Shown piece after piece: positions 16,338-24,623 of a stretch of DNA of 64,000 nt. Below the pieces are notes generated by a model, which was not told the DNA's origin, made no database searches, and saw only the letters and a list, made by a program, of their open reading frames with translations. Both the position numbers and the translations under genes were made by a program. This DNA is from Streptomyces sp. NBC_00376 (lineage in GTDB: Bacteria; Actinomycetota; Actinomycetes; Streptomycetales; Streptomycetaceae). The stretch covers positions 5,642,001 through 5,706,000 of the forward strand of contig NZ_CP107960.1 in the NCBI RefSeq assembly GCF_036077095.1. Reading direction: 5' to 3'. Position 1 is the stretch's first letter. Each line of letters begins with the position of its first letter.

Positions 16338-17411
16338 GGGCGGTGCCGTCGACCCCCGCACCATCAGCTCCGCCGCGATCGTCGCGATTCCCCCGGGCGG
16401 CGGTGTCTCCTTGCCCATCGCGAGGCGGCCCGCCCGTGCGCCCGCCTCGAAGAGCGGCAGCCGTACGGTCGTCAGCGCCGGGACCGCGTCCACCGAGAAC
16501 GGCAGGTCGTCGAAGCCCGCCACCGAGATGTCCTCGGGGATGCGCAGTCCCTGGTCCCGGACCGCCGCGCACGCGCCCAGCGCCACCGTGTCGTTGGCGG
16601 CGACGATCGCCGTCACCTCCGGTTCGCGGCGCAGGAGTTCGAGGGTGGCTTCGTAGCCGGAGCGGCGGTCGTAGGGGCCGTGGACGGTGAGGCGATCCTC
16701 CTCGTGCGAGTCCGTATGGCCGCCGCCGAGCCCCGCCGCCCGCATCGCGTCGTGGTGGCCCTCCAGCCGGTGGCGGGTTGTCGTCCGCTCCGGCGGGCCC
16801 GCGACATAGCCGATCCGCCGGTGGCCGAGCGAGAGCAGGTGTTCGGTGAGGCGGCGGCCGCCGCCCCGGTTGTCGAAGGCGAGCGCGGCCACGACCGCCC
16901 CGCCGTCCGGCAGCGGGGGGCGCCCGCACAGCACCACCCGGGTGCCCGCGTCCGCGAGCTTGGCCAGCTTGGCGGAGACCGCGGCCTGGTGCGCCGGGTC
17001 CTCCACCGCGCCGCCGGTCAGGACGACTGCCGCGGCGCGCTGGCGCTGGAGCAGGGTGAGATAGGTGAGCTCGCGCTCGGGGGAGCCGCCGGTGTTGCAG
17101 ACGACGGCCAGTTTCTCGCCGCCCGCCCGGCCGGAGCCGTCCCCGGGCCCGCCGATCTCGGTCTGCGCCGCGCCCGCCATGATCCCGAAGAACGGGTCCG
17201 CGATGTCGTTGACCAGGATGCCGACCAGGTCGGAGGTGGCCGCCGCGAGCGAACTCGCCGGCCCGTTGAGCACGTAGTCCAGGTCGTCCACCGCGCGCAG
17301 GACCCGTTCACGGGTGGACGCGGCCACCGGGTAGTTGCCGTTCAGCACGCGGGAGACGGTGGCCGGCGACACCCGGGCGCGGGCCGCCACATCCGCCAGG
17401 GTGACTGTCAT
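16326..17411 (-). CDS. LacI-family transcriptional repressor
   Basis: Predicted 361 aa, ATG at 17411. Residues 1-50 are a classic LacI helix-turn-helix plus hinge: VTLADVAARARVSPATVSRV, then LNG. The rest is a periplasmic-binding-protein-like sugar sensor (VGILVNDIADPFFGIMAGA, IVAANDTVALGAC, SVAGFDDLPFS). It is divergent from the dehydrogenase operon and separated by 110 bp containing a CG-centred LacI-type palindrome, so it very likely represses that operon and itself. The inducer is unknown, probably a sugar or sugar derivative used by the three enzymes. Confidence 0.93.
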   Translation of the reverse strand: MTVTLADVAARARVSPATVSRVLNGNYPVAASTRERVLRAVDDLDYVLNGPASSLAAATSDLVGILVNDIADPFFGIMAGAAQTEIGGPGDGSGRAGGEKLAVVCNTGGSPERELTYLTLLQRQRAAAVVLTGGAVEDPAHQAAVSAKLAKLADAGTRVVLCGRPPLPDGGAVVAALAFDNRGGGRRLTEHLLSLGHRRIGYVAGPPERTTTRHRLEGHHDAMRAAGLGGGHTDSHEEDRLTVHGPYDRRSGYEATLELLRREPEVTAIVAANDTVALGACAAVRDQGLRIPEDISVAGFDDLPFSVDAVPALTTVRLPLFEAGARAGRLAMGKETPPPGGIATIAAELMVRGSTAPPRGR

Positions 17412-17485
17412 CCGCTTTCCTCCGAGGGTTTCGGGCCGGGCCCTCTTGTCCGGGCCGCTGTCGGCAGGCTAGCGTCATCCTGGAT

Positions 17486-17499
17486 AGAAAGCGCTTGCT
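17486..17499. promoter_or_regulatory. LacI-family operator
   Basis: The sequence AGAAAGCGCTTGCT contains the palindromic core AAGCGCTT with the central CG pair that LacI-family hinge helices recognise. It lies midway between the repressor start (17411) and the GTG of the dehydrogenase gene (17522), which itself has GGAGG at 17510-17514. Confidence 0.75.
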
Positions 17500-17521
17500 A
17501 CGGCTGTATGGAGGAAGTTTC

Positions 17522-18673
17522 GTGACACGCAGGACAGTGCGCATCGCCATGAACGGCGTCACGGGTCGCATGGGCTACCGGCAGCACCTGGTGCGCTCGA
17601 TCCTCGCGATCCGCGAGCAGGGCGGCCTCGACCTCGGCGACGGGGACGTGCTGTGGCCCGAGCCCGTGCTGGTGGGCCGCCGCGCCCACGCGCTGGAGGA
17701 GCTCGCCGCGCAGCACGGTCTGACCGAGTGGTCGACCGACCTCGACGCGGTGCTCGCCGACGACACCATCGACATCTACTTCGACGCCCAGGTCACCTCG
17801 GCCCGGGTGGACGCGATCAAGAAGGCGATCGCCGCTGGCAAGCACATCTACACCGAGAAGCCCACGGCCACGGACGTCGAGGGCGCCCTGGAGCTGGCCC
17901 GGCTGGCCCGCGAGGCCGGCATCAAGCACGGCGTCGTCCAGGACAAGATCTTCCTGCCGGGCCTGCTGAAGCTGAAACGCCTCATCGACGGCGGCTTCTT
18001 CGGCGAGATCCTCTCCGTGCGCGGCGAGTTCGGCTACTGGGTCTTCGAGGGCGACTGGCAGGAGGCCCAGCGCCCCTCCTGGAACTACCGCGCGGAGGAC
18101 GGCGGCGGCATCGTCGTCGACATGTTCCCGCACTGGGAGTATGTGCTCCACGAGCTGTTCGGCCGGGTCTCCACCGTCCAGGCACACGTCCAGACGCACA
18201 TCCCGCAGCGCTGGGACGAGCAGGGCAAGCCCTACGCCGCCACCGCCGACGACTCCGCGTACGGCATCTTCCAGCTGGAGAGCGGCGCGGTCGCCCAGAT
18301 CAACTCCTCCTGGACCGTCCGCGTCAACCGCGACGAGCTCGTCGAGTTCCAGGTCGACGGAACGCACGGCTCCGCCGTCGCGGGCCTGCGGAACTGCCGC
18401 GTCCAGCACCGCTCGGCCACCCCCAAGCCGGTCTGGAACCCCGACCTCCCGGTCACCGAGTCCTTCCGCGACCAGTGGCAGGAAGTCCCCGACAACGCGG
18501 TCTTCGACAACGGCTTCAAGGCCCAGTGGGAGCTCTTCCTGCGCCACATCGTCCTCGACGAGCCGTACACCTGGGACCTGATGGCCGGCGCCCGCGGCGT
18601 GCAGCTCGCCGAGCTGGGCCTGAAGTCCCACGCCGAGGGCCGCCGTCTGGACGTACCGGAGCTGTCGCTGTGA
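17522..18673 (+). CDS. Gfo/Idh/MocA-family oxidoreductase
   Basis: Predicted 383 aa. The GTG at 17522 is seven bases after GGAGG. The N-terminus is a Rossmann fold (RIAMNGVTGRMGYRQHL), followed by the EKP motif (YTEKPTATDVEGALEL) typical of the family, and then the alpha/beta substrate domain. The glycine motif is GVTGRMG rather than the common GxGxxA/G form. These enzymes use NAD(P) to oxidise or reduce sugars, inositols and related polyols. It is the first gene of a LacI-controlled operon with DUF993 and a sugar isomerase/epimerase, so it probably oxidises a sugar or cyclitol that those enzymes process. Substrate unknown. Confidence 0.9.
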   Translation: MTRRTVRIAMNGVTGRMGYRQHLVRSILAIREQGGLDLGDGDVLWPEPVLVGRRAHALEELAAQHGLTEWSTDLDAVLADDTIDIYFDAQVTSARVDAIKKAIAAGKHIYTEKPTATDVEGALELARLAREAGIKHGVVQDKIFLPGLLKLKRLIDGGFFGEILSVRGEFGYWVFEGDWQEAQRPSWNYRAEDGGGIVVDMFPHWEYVLHELFGRVSTVQAHVQTHIPQRWDEQGKPYAATADDSAYGIFQLESGAVAQINSSWTVRVNRDELVEFQVDGTHGSAVAGLRNCRVQHRSATPKPVWNPDLPVTESFRDQWQEVPDNAVFDNGFKAQWELFLRHIVLDEPYTWDLMAGARGVQLAELGLKSHAEGRRLDVPELSL

Positions 18674-18711
18674 CGAGCCACCCCACGCACGGCGCATCGG
18701 AGCTGATCTGA

Positions 18712-19866
18712 GTGACCATCCACCTCCCGCAGGGCCCGTACGAACCCCGTACCACCCCGCTCGACCTGGCCCCCGGCGCCGGCAAGCTCGCCTCGCGCAC
18801 GGTCTTCTCCGCCGCCCATGTCGTCGCCGACCCCTACGCCGACATCAGCCCCGACTCGCCCGCCGCCGTCGACTGGGACGCCACCCTCGCCTTCCGTCGC
18901 CACCTCTGGTCGCACGGCCTGGGCGTCGCCGAGGCGATGGACACCGCCCAGCGCGGCATGGGCCTGGACTGGGCCGGCGCGGCCGAACTGATCCGCCGCT
19001 CCGCCGCCGAGGCCAAGGCGGTCGGCGGCCGCATTGCCTGCGGCGTCGGCACCGACCAGCTGCCCGCCGGGCCCGCCACCCTCGCCGAGGTGCGCTCCGC
19101 GTACGAGGAGCAGCTCGCGCTCGTCGAGGCGAGCGGAGCCCAGGCCATCCTGATGGCCTCCCGCGCCCTCGCCGCGGCTGCGAACGGCCCCGAGGACTAC
19201 CTGGAGACGTACGCGCACCTGCTGCGCCAGGCGTCCGAGCCGGTCGTCCTGCACTGGCTGGGCCCGATGTTCGACCCCGCGCTGGACGGTTACTGGGGCT
19301 CCTCGGACCTCGACGCCGCCACCGACACGTTCCTGAAGGTCATCGCGGAACACCCGGACAAGGTCGACGGCATCAAGATCTCCCTGCTCGACGCGGAGCG
19401 CGAGATCGACGTCCGCCGGCGCCTGCCCGGCGGGGTGCGCTGCTACACCGGCGACGACTTCAACTACCCCGAGCTGATCGCGGGCGACGACCGGGGCTTC
19501 AGCCACGCCCTGCTCGGCATCTTCGACCCGCTGGGCCCGCTGGCCGCCCACGCGGTACGGGTCCTCGACACGGGCGACACCCAGGGCTTCCGCGATCTCC
19601 TCGACCCCACGGTCGAGCTGTCCCGGCACCTCTTCCAGGCGCCCACCCGCTTCTACAAGACGGGCGTGGTGTTCCTGGCCTGGCTGGCCGGCCACCAGGA
19701 CCACTTCACGATGGTCGGCGGTCTCCAGTCCGCCCGCTCGCTGCCGCATCTGGCGAAGGCGTACGAACTCGCGGACCGGCTGGGCCTGTTCCCCGACCCG
19801 GAGCTGGCCGAATCCCGGATGCGGGCCCTGCTCACGGTCAACGGCGGCAACGGAGGAACCCGATGA
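18712..19866 (+). CDS. DUF993 family, dihydrodipicolinate-synthase-like protein
   Basis: Predicted 384 aa, GTG at 18712. The chain fits a (beta/alpha)8 barrel and resembles the DUF993 family, a distant branch of the DapA/N-acetylneuraminate lyase aldolases. ACGVGTDQLPAG and VDGIKISLLDAEREI are the recognisable stretches; the Lys of GIKIS is placed like the Schiff-base lysine of class I aldolases (inference). Its stop overlaps the next ATG (ATGA). In context it may cleave the keto-acid or keto-sugar made by its operon partners. Function not established. Confidence 0.85.
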   Translation: MTIHLPQGPYEPRTTPLDLAPGAGKLASRTVFSAAHVVADPYADISPDSPAAVDWDATLAFRRHLWSHGLGVAEAMDTAQRGMGLDWAGAAELIRRSAAEAKAVGGRIACGVGTDQLPAGPATLAEVRSAYEEQLALVEASGAQAILMASRALAAAANGPEDYLETYAHLLRQASEPVVLHWLGPMFDPALDGYWGSSDLDAATDTFLKVIAEHPDKVDGIKISLLDAEREIDVRRRLPGGVRCYTGDDFNYPELIAGDDRGFSHALLGIFDPLGPLAAHAVRVLDTGDTQGFRDLLDPTVELSRHLFQAPTRFYKTGVVFLAWLAGHQDHFTMVGGLQSARSLPHLAKAYELADRLGLFPDPELAESRMRALLTVNGGNGGTR

Positions 19867-20690
19867 GCGACGGCCGTCTCTCCATCAACCAGGAGACCAT
19901 CAAGCAGTGGTCGCTGCCCGAGCTGGCCGAGGGCTGCGTCAAGGCGGGCATCGACAAGGTCGGCCTGTGGCGGGCCCCCGTGCAGTCGTACGGCATCGAG
20001 CGCACCGCCCGGCTCCTCGCCGACTCCGGCCTGTCCGTCACCAGCCTGTGCCGCGGCGGCTTCTTCACCGCCCTGGACCCGGCGGAACGGGCCCGTGCCC
20101 TGGACGACAACCGCGCCGCGCTCGACGAGGCGGCGGCCCTGTCCACCGACACCCTGGTCCTGGTCTCCGGCGGCCTCCCCGAGGGCAGCAGGGACCTGCA
20201 CGGCGCCCGTGAACGAGTTGCGGACGCCCTGGGTGAACTGGCCCCGTACGCGGCCGAACGCGGCGTACGGCTCGCCATCGAGCCGCTGCACCCGATGTTC
20301 GCCTCGGACCGCTGCGTCGTCTCCACGCTCTCCCAGGCGCTGGACATCGCGGAGCGCTTCCCGGCGGACCAGGTCGGCGTGGTCGTCGACACGTACCACA
20401 TCTGGTGGGACGACCAGGCGGCCGCGCAGATCGCCCGCGCCGGTGCGGGCGGCCGGATCCACTCCTTCCAGCTGGCCGACTGGATCACCCCGCTCCCGGC
20501 GGGAGTTCTGGTGGGCCGCGGCCAACTCGGCGACGGGGCCGTGGACTTCCGGGCGTTCCGCTCGCTGGTCGAGGCCGCCGGCTTCGACGGCCCGGTCGAG
20601 GTGGAGATCTTCAACGAGGCGCTCTGGGCCCGGGACGGCGCCGAAGTCCTCGCCGAGGTCGCCTCCCGGTACGCCGAGCACGCCTGCTGA
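19863..20690 (+). CDS. Sugar phosphate isomerase/epimerase (AP endonuclease 2 / TIM-barrel family)
   Basis: Predicted 275 aa, translationally coupled to the DUF993 gene. Family traits are a TIM barrel with metal ligands in RLAIEPLHPMF (Glu, His), GVVVDTYHIWWDD (Asp, His) and GPVEVEIFNEALW (Glu), as in xylose-isomerase-like and inosose dehydratase/isomerase proteins. It closes the LacI-controlled operon, and a perfect hairpin terminator follows six bases after the stop. Likely role: isomerising or epimerising the oxidised sugar delivered by the Gfo/Idh/MocA enzyme. Confidence 0.9.
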   Translation: MSDGRLSINQETIKQWSLPELAEGCVKAGIDKVGLWRAPVQSYGIERTARLLADSGLSVTSLCRGGFFTALDPAERARALDDNRAALDEAAALSTDTLVLVSGGLPEGSRDLHGARERVADALGELAPYAAERGVRLAIEPLHPMFASDRCVVSTLSQALDIAERFPADQVGVVVDTYHIWWDDQAAAQIARAGAGGRIHSFQLADWITPLPAGVLVGRGQLGDGAVDFRAFRSLVEAAGFDGPVEVEIFNEALWARDGAEVLAEVASRYAEHAC

Positions 20691-20695
20691 CAAGG

Positions 20696-20718
20696 CTCTT
20701 TGCCAACAAGGCAAAGAG
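20696..20718 (+). terminator. Hairpin terminator of the LacI-controlled operon
   Basis: Perfect 9-bp stem CTCTTTGCC / GGCAAAGAG with loop AACAA, directly after the stop codon of the isomerase gene. The following stretch to 20974 has only a low-complexity ACCGCTGCC run (20891-20945) and no supported gene. Confidence 0.8.
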
Positions 20719-20974
20719 ATCGTCAAGGCGTGCAACCGTTTGGTGGCTCGCCGGGTCGTATCTGACGTCGGGTGCTTCCGGGGAGGGATCTGGGGGGATC
20801 AGGAAGTCTCGGCGTTGGGGGAAAGCGAGGGGGGTCCGGTCATACGACCGGGCCCCGTTTCGTATTCGGGGGCCGCCCGTCGGGCACGGTGCCACCGCCA
20901 CCGCTGCCACCGCTGCCGCCATCGCCGTCGCTGCGGCTGCCGCATGCCCGGGACCCGGCCCGTCGGCTGGCCCT

Positions 20975-21034
20975 GTGACGTCATGCGGCATCACATGGCG
21001 CCACGTGGCATCACGTGGCGCCACATGGCGCCAT
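20975..21034. promoter_or_regulatory. Array of six 10-bp tandem repeats, probable operator
   Basis: Six contiguous decamers occupy 20975-21034: GTGACGTCAT, GCGGCATCAC, ATGGCGCCAC, GTGGCATCAC, GTGGCGCCAC and ATGGCGCCAT, consensus RTGGCRYCAY. The 10-bp step places each copy on the same face of the helix, and several units are palindromes. Further single copies occur at 21064, 21085, 21163 and 21185. The next gene encodes a ribbon-helix-helix DNA-binding protein, a class that binds such phased short repeats cooperatively, so autoregulation is likely. Confidence 0.75.
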
Positions 21035-21074
21035 CGGAGGTGCCGGAGAAGCCGAGAATCCATGTGGCACCGCA

Positions 21075-21102
21075 TTGATGCAACGTGGCGTCGATATATT
21101 TT
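21075..21102 (+). promoter_or_regulatory. Candidate promoter of the RHH-DUF4097-ABC operon
   Basis: TTGATG (21075-21080) is followed 16 bp later by TATTTT (21097-21102; TATATT at 21095 is an overlapping alternative). This AT-rich patch stands out in GC-rich sequence. A copy of the decamer, GTGGCGTCGA (21085-21094), lies inside the spacer, so a bound repressor would block the polymerase. Confidence 0.5.
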
Positions 21103-21162
21103 CGCAGGTCAAGGCCATCAGGGCGTGAGTGCACCGCAGTTGTCCCTCTTTCGGGGTTGCGG

Positions 21163-21194
21163 ATGGCGCCACTCTGGTGCCACTATGGCGTCAT
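21163..21194. promoter_or_regulatory. Proximal copies of the decamer operator over the translation start
   Basis: ATGGCGCCAC (21163-21172), CTGGTGCCAC (21174-21183, inverted orientation) and ATGGCGTCAT (21185-21194) match the upstream array. The last one overlaps the start codon of the RHH gene. Confidence 0.55.
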
Positions 21195-21720
21195 GGACCT
21201 CACGCCGTATGTCGACAACCTCCGCCGCGAACTCGCGGTGGCCGCCGAAGCCGGCGGCGAAGAAGCCCGTGAGCTGGCCGAGCGGCTCACCGCTCCGCTG
21301 GAGTCGGCGACCCGCCTGACGATGCTCAACGTGCTCTCCGCCGCGATGGACGAGATCACCCGTGAACTCGCCCCCGGATCGGTCGACGTACGACTGCGTG
21401 GGCTCGACCCCGACTTCGTGGTGACACGGCCGACGGGCGAGGAGACGTACGGGGACAGGGGCGGGCCCGCCGAGCCGCTCAAGGCCCCGGCCCCGGCCCC
21501 GGCACCCGCCGACGGCGACGAGGGTGGCACCGCCCGCGTCAACCTGCGCCTGCCCGCCCACCTCAAGGCGCGCGCCGAGGAGGCCGCGAGCCGCGAGGGC
21601 CTGTCGGTCAACGCGTGGCTGGTGCGAGCCGTGTCGGCCGCGGTCGACGGCGGCGCGCAGCCCCGTACACCCCAGAAGACCAGCACCACAGGACAGAGCT
21701 TCACGGGCTGGGTGCGCTAG
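21193..21720 (+). CDS. Ribbon-helix-helix DNA-binding protein (HicB/Arc-like C-terminus)
   Basis: Predicted 175 aa from ATG 21193; an in-frame ATG at 21163 is an alternative, and neither has a strong ribosome binding site. The N-terminal 90 residues are helical and unrecognised. An Ala/Pro-rich linker (KAPAPAPAPADGD) leads to a C-terminal RHH domain: ARVNLRLPAHLKARAEEAAS is the ribbon and first helix, and EGLSVNAWLVRAVSAAVDGG the second helix, as in HicB-type antitoxins and Arc. No toxin partner is next to it; instead it leads an operon with a DUF4097 protein and an ABC exporter. The decamer array upstream suggests that it represses its own operon. Confidence 0.8.
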   Translation: MDLTPYVDNLRRELAVAAEAGGEEARELAERLTAPLESATRLTMLNVLSAAMDEITRELAPGSVDVRLRGLDPDFVVTRPTGEETYGDRGGPAEPLKAPAPAPAPADGDEGGTARVNLRLPAHLKARAEEAASREGLSVNAWLVRAVSAAVDGGAQPRTPQKTSTTGQSFTGWVR

Positions 21721-21802
21721 CCGCACCCGCACCCGACCTGCGCCACCCACACCACGTCCCACCTGCGGGGACGCCCCGACGAGTCATGAGGACGGTACAG
21801 CC

Positions 21803-22645
21803 ATGCCTTCTTTCGACACTCCCGAACCGATCACGGTCACCGCGCACGTCGGCGCCGGCTCCCTCCGGCTCACCGCGAGCGAGCGCGGCGACACCGCCGT
21901 CGAGGTACGGCCCGCGAGCCCCAAGCGGGACAAGGACGTGCGGGCCGCCGAGCAGACCGAGGTCTCGTACGCGAACGGCGTCCTGACCGTCAGGACGAAG
22001 GAACGCCGCTTCATCGGCCCCACCGGCGCCGTCGACGTGATGGTCGACCTGCCCGTCGGCTCCGACGTCGACATCACCGGCGCCTGGACCCAGGTGGCCG
22101 CCGAGGGCCGGCTCGGCAAGGTCCGGGTGAAGAGCTCGGGCGGCGACGTCCGGCTCGACGAGACCGGGCCGGTGCACCTGACCGTCTCCCACGGCTCGAT
22201 CTCCGTCGACCGGGTCGAGGGCGCGGCCGAGATCACCACCAGTTCCGGCAGCCTGCGCGTCGGCACGGTCGACGGACCCGCCGTCCTGAAGAACTCGCAC
22301 GGCAGCACGACCGTCGGCGCCGTCGTCGGCGACCTGCGGGCGAACGGCGCCTACGGCGACATCGAAGTCATGTGCGCCGAGGCCTCGGTCACCGCCACCA
22401 CCGCCCACGGCGCCCTGCGCGTAGCCGAAGTGGTCTCCGGCACCGTCCAGTTGGAGACCTCCTACGGCGCCATCGACATCGGCGTCCGCCGGGGCACCGC
22501 CGCCTGGCTCGACGTCAGCGCCGAGCGCGGGCAGGTGCACAACACGATCGCCGACTCGGCGCCTCCGGCCGAGACGGAGCGGACCGTGCAGGTCCGTGCC
22601 CGCACCCGCTGGGGCAACATCGACATCCGCCGCGCCAAGGCCTGA
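21803..22645 (+). CDS. DUF4097 family beta-strand repeat protein
   Basis: Predicted 280 aa, ATG at 21803. The protein is built of short regular beta-strand repeats (VKSSGGDVRL, VSHGSISVDRV, TTSSGSLRVG, KNSHGSTTVG, TTAHGALRVAE, ETSYGAIDIG), typical of DUF4097, which likely folds as a right-handed beta-solenoid. No signal peptide or membrane helix is seen, so it is probably cytoplasmic. DUF4097 proteins are often encoded beside ABC exporters and sensors of cell-envelope stress, but no biochemical role is known. It lies 82 bp after the RHH gene and 64 bp before the ABC ATPase; the short leader before the ATPase gene has a CACTTCACT direct repeat. Confidence 0.85.
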   Translation: MPSFDTPEPITVTAHVGAGSLRLTASERGDTAVEVRPASPKRDKDVRAAEQTEVSYANGVLTVRTKERRFIGPTGAVDVMVDLPVGSDVDITGAWTQVAAEGRLGKVRVKSSGGDVRLDETGPVHLTVSHGSISVDRVEGAAEITTSSGSLRVGTVDGPAVLKNSHGSTTVGAVVGDLRANGAYGDIEVMCAEASVTATTAHGALRVAEVVSGTVQLETSYGAIDIGVRRGTAAWLDVSAERGQVHNTIADSAPPAETERTVQVRARTRWGNIDIRRAKA

Positions 22646-22709
22646 GCGTCAGCAACTCCCGTACCACTTCACTCACTTCACTCACTTCCCTCACCTACCG
22701 GAGGGCTCC

Positions 22710-23711
22710 ATGCCTTCATCTGTCATGCCCACGTCCACACGCCAGTCCGTCGACGCCCCCGCCGTCTCCACCGTCGGGCTGCGCAAGTCCTACGGCGACA
22801 AGACCGTCCTCGACGGCATCGACCTGCACATCCCGGCCGGATCCGTGTTTGCGCTGCTCGGCCCGAACGGCGCCGGGAAGACGACGACCGTGCAGATCCT
22901 GTCCACGCTCATCGCCGCCGACGGCGGACAGGCCCAGGTCGCGGGCCACGACGTCGTCGGCTCCCCGGACGGGGTGCGCGCCGCGATCGGCGTCACCGGA
23001 CAGTTCGCCGCGCTCGACGACCTGCTCACCGCCGAGGAGAACCTGCTCCTCATGGCCGACCTGCTGCGCCTCGGCAAGCGCGAAGGGCGCAGGCGGGCCG
23101 GGGAGTTGCTGGAGCGGTTCGGCATCGCGGACGTCGCCAAGAACCGTGCCGCGACCTTCTCCGGCGGCATGCGGCGCCGTCTCGACCTCGCGATGACGCT
23201 GGTCGGCGACCCGAAGGTGATCTTCCTGGACGAGCCGACGACCGGGCTCGACCCGCGCAGCCGCCGCACGATGTGGGACACGGTGCGCACGCTGGTCGAG
23301 AGCGGCGTCACCGTCTTCCTCACCACGCAGTACCTGGAGGAGGCCGACCAGTTGGCGGACCGGATCGCGGTGCTCGACGGCGGCCGGATCGTCGCCGAGG
23401 GCACCGCCGACGAGCTCAAGGCGCAGATCCCCGGCAGCCACGTACGGCTGCGGTTCGACGCCGTCGACGAGTTCGATCGCGCGGCCGCCGCCTTCCCCGG
23501 CGCCGCACGCGACGACGAGAACCTCTCCCTGCGCGTGGCGAGCGACGCCGGCATGGAGGCACTGCGCGCCCTGTTCGACCAGCTGGACGCGGCCGGAGTG
23601 CGGGCCGCCGACTTCTCCGTGCACACCCCCGACCTCGACGACGTGTTCCTCGCCCTGACCGGCGACGGCACCGACGCCACCCCGCTCCACGTCAAGGAGA
23701 CCCTGCGATGA
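22710..23711 (+). CDS. ABC transporter ATP-binding protein (DrrA-like)
   Basis: Predicted 333 aa, ATG at 22710 after GGAGGG. Walker A is LLGPNGAGKTTT, the signature motif is FSGGMRRRLDLAM, Walker B is VIFLDEPTTGLD, and the switch region is LTTQYLEEADQLADRIAVLD. The C-terminal extension after about residue 230 matches DrrA-type daunorubicin-resistance ATPases (DUF4162-like). It is translationally coupled to its permease by an ATGA overlap. Substrate unknown: drugs, lipids or peptides are typical for this branch. Confidence 0.93.
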   Translation: MPSSVMPTSTRQSVDAPAVSTVGLRKSYGDKTVLDGIDLHIPAGSVFALLGPNGAGKTTTVQILSTLIAADGGQAQVAGHDVVGSPDGVRAAIGVTGQFAALDDLLTAEENLLLMADLLRLGKREGRRRAGELLERFGIADVAKNRAATFSGGMRRRLDLAMTLVGDPKVIFLDEPTTGLDPRSRRTMWDTVRTLVESGVTVFLTTQYLEEADQLADRIAVLDGGRIVAEGTADELKAQIPGSHVRLRFDAVDEFDRAAAAFPGAARDDENLSLRVASDAGMEALRALFDQLDAAGVRAADFSVHTPDLDDVFLALTGDGTDATPLHVKETLR

Positions 23712-24496
23712 GCACCCTCACGTACGCCGTGCACGACTCGATGACGATGCTGCGGCGCAACATCAAGCACGCGCTGCGCTACCCGGCCGTCTCGCTCGGC
23801 CCGGCCATGATGCCCATCCTGATGCTGCTGCTCTTCGTGTACGCCTTCGGGGACTCGATCGGCGCCGGACTGCCGGGCTCCGGCGGCCGGGACGCGTATC
23901 TGGAGTATCTGACGCCCGGCGTCATCATCATGGGCGTGGCTGCCGGGGCCATGTCGACCTCGATCGCGGTCTGCCAGGACATGACCGAAGGCATCATCAA
24001 CCGCTTCCGCACCATGAACATCACGCGCTCGTCGTTCATGACGGGCCATGTCATCGGCTCCGTCATCACCACGGTGGTGAGCCTGGTCCTGGTGGTGGGC
24101 GTGGCCGTCGCGCTCGGCTTCCGCCCCGACGCGAACCCGCTGGAGTGGCTGGCCGCGGCCGGGCTGATCGCGGCCATCGCGTTCGCCGTGGCCTGGCTGT
24201 CGGCGGCGCTCGGCCTGATCTCCAAGACGGTCGAGTCCGCGAGCAACAAGCCGCTGCTCATCCAGTTCCTGCCGTTCCTCGGCTCGGCGTTCGTGCCGGC
24301 CGGTTCGATGGCGCCCGGCCTGCGCTGGTTCGCCGAGTACCAGCCGTTCACGCCGATGACCGAGACCCTGCGCGGCCTGCTCACCGGCTCGGCGATCGGC
24401 AACAGCGGCTGGATCTCCCTCGCCTGGTGCGCAGGTATCGCCCTGGTCGGCTACGTCTGGTCGCGCTCGCTCTTCAACAGCACCACCAAGCGCTGA
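23708..24496 (+). CDS. ABC-2 type permease (DrrB-like)
   Basis: Predicted 262 aa with about six membrane helices, starting within the stop codon of the ATPase gene. Recognisable stretches are PAMMPILMLLLFVYAFGDSI (helix 1), LEYLTPGVIIMG, the cytoplasmic EGIINRFRTMNITRSS of ABC-2 permeases, and MTETLRGLLTG near the end. It forms the export channel with the preceding ATPase. A hairpin terminator follows. Confidence 0.92.
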   Translation: MSTLTYAVHDSMTMLRRNIKHALRYPAVSLGPAMMPILMLLLFVYAFGDSIGAGLPGSGGRDAYLEYLTPGVIIMGVAAGAMSTSIAVCQDMTEGIINRFRTMNITRSSFMTGHVIGSVITTVVSLVLVVGVAVALGFRPDANPLEWLAAAGLIAAIAFAVAWLSAALGLISKTVESASNKPLLIQFLPFLGSAFVPAGSMAPGLRWFAEYQPFTPMTETLRGLLTGSAIGNSGWISLAWCAGIALVGYVWSRSLFNSTTKR

Positions 24497-24511
24497 ACCA
24501 CCGCGACACCC

Positions 24512-24542
24512 CTGCCCCGTCGGCCGCCGGCCGGCGGGGCAG
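24512..24542 (+). terminator. Hairpin terminator of the RHH-ABC operon
   Basis: Arms CTGCCCCGTCGG and CCGGCGGGGCAG pair over 12 bp with one G-U, loop of 7 nt, 15 bp after the permease stop. Confidence 0.7.
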
Positions 24543-24623
24543 GGGCGTCGGCCGGTGTCCCCGAGGCCTGCCGTCCCCGAGGCCCGGAACACGATGTCAG
24601 TGGCAGGCGATACCGTCGGACGC

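Noticed and set aside
20881..20950. ACCGCTGCC-like repeats as regulatory sites
   Set aside because: Irregular low-complexity trinucleotide-type run; unlike the adjacent 10-bp array it has no constant period or consensus.
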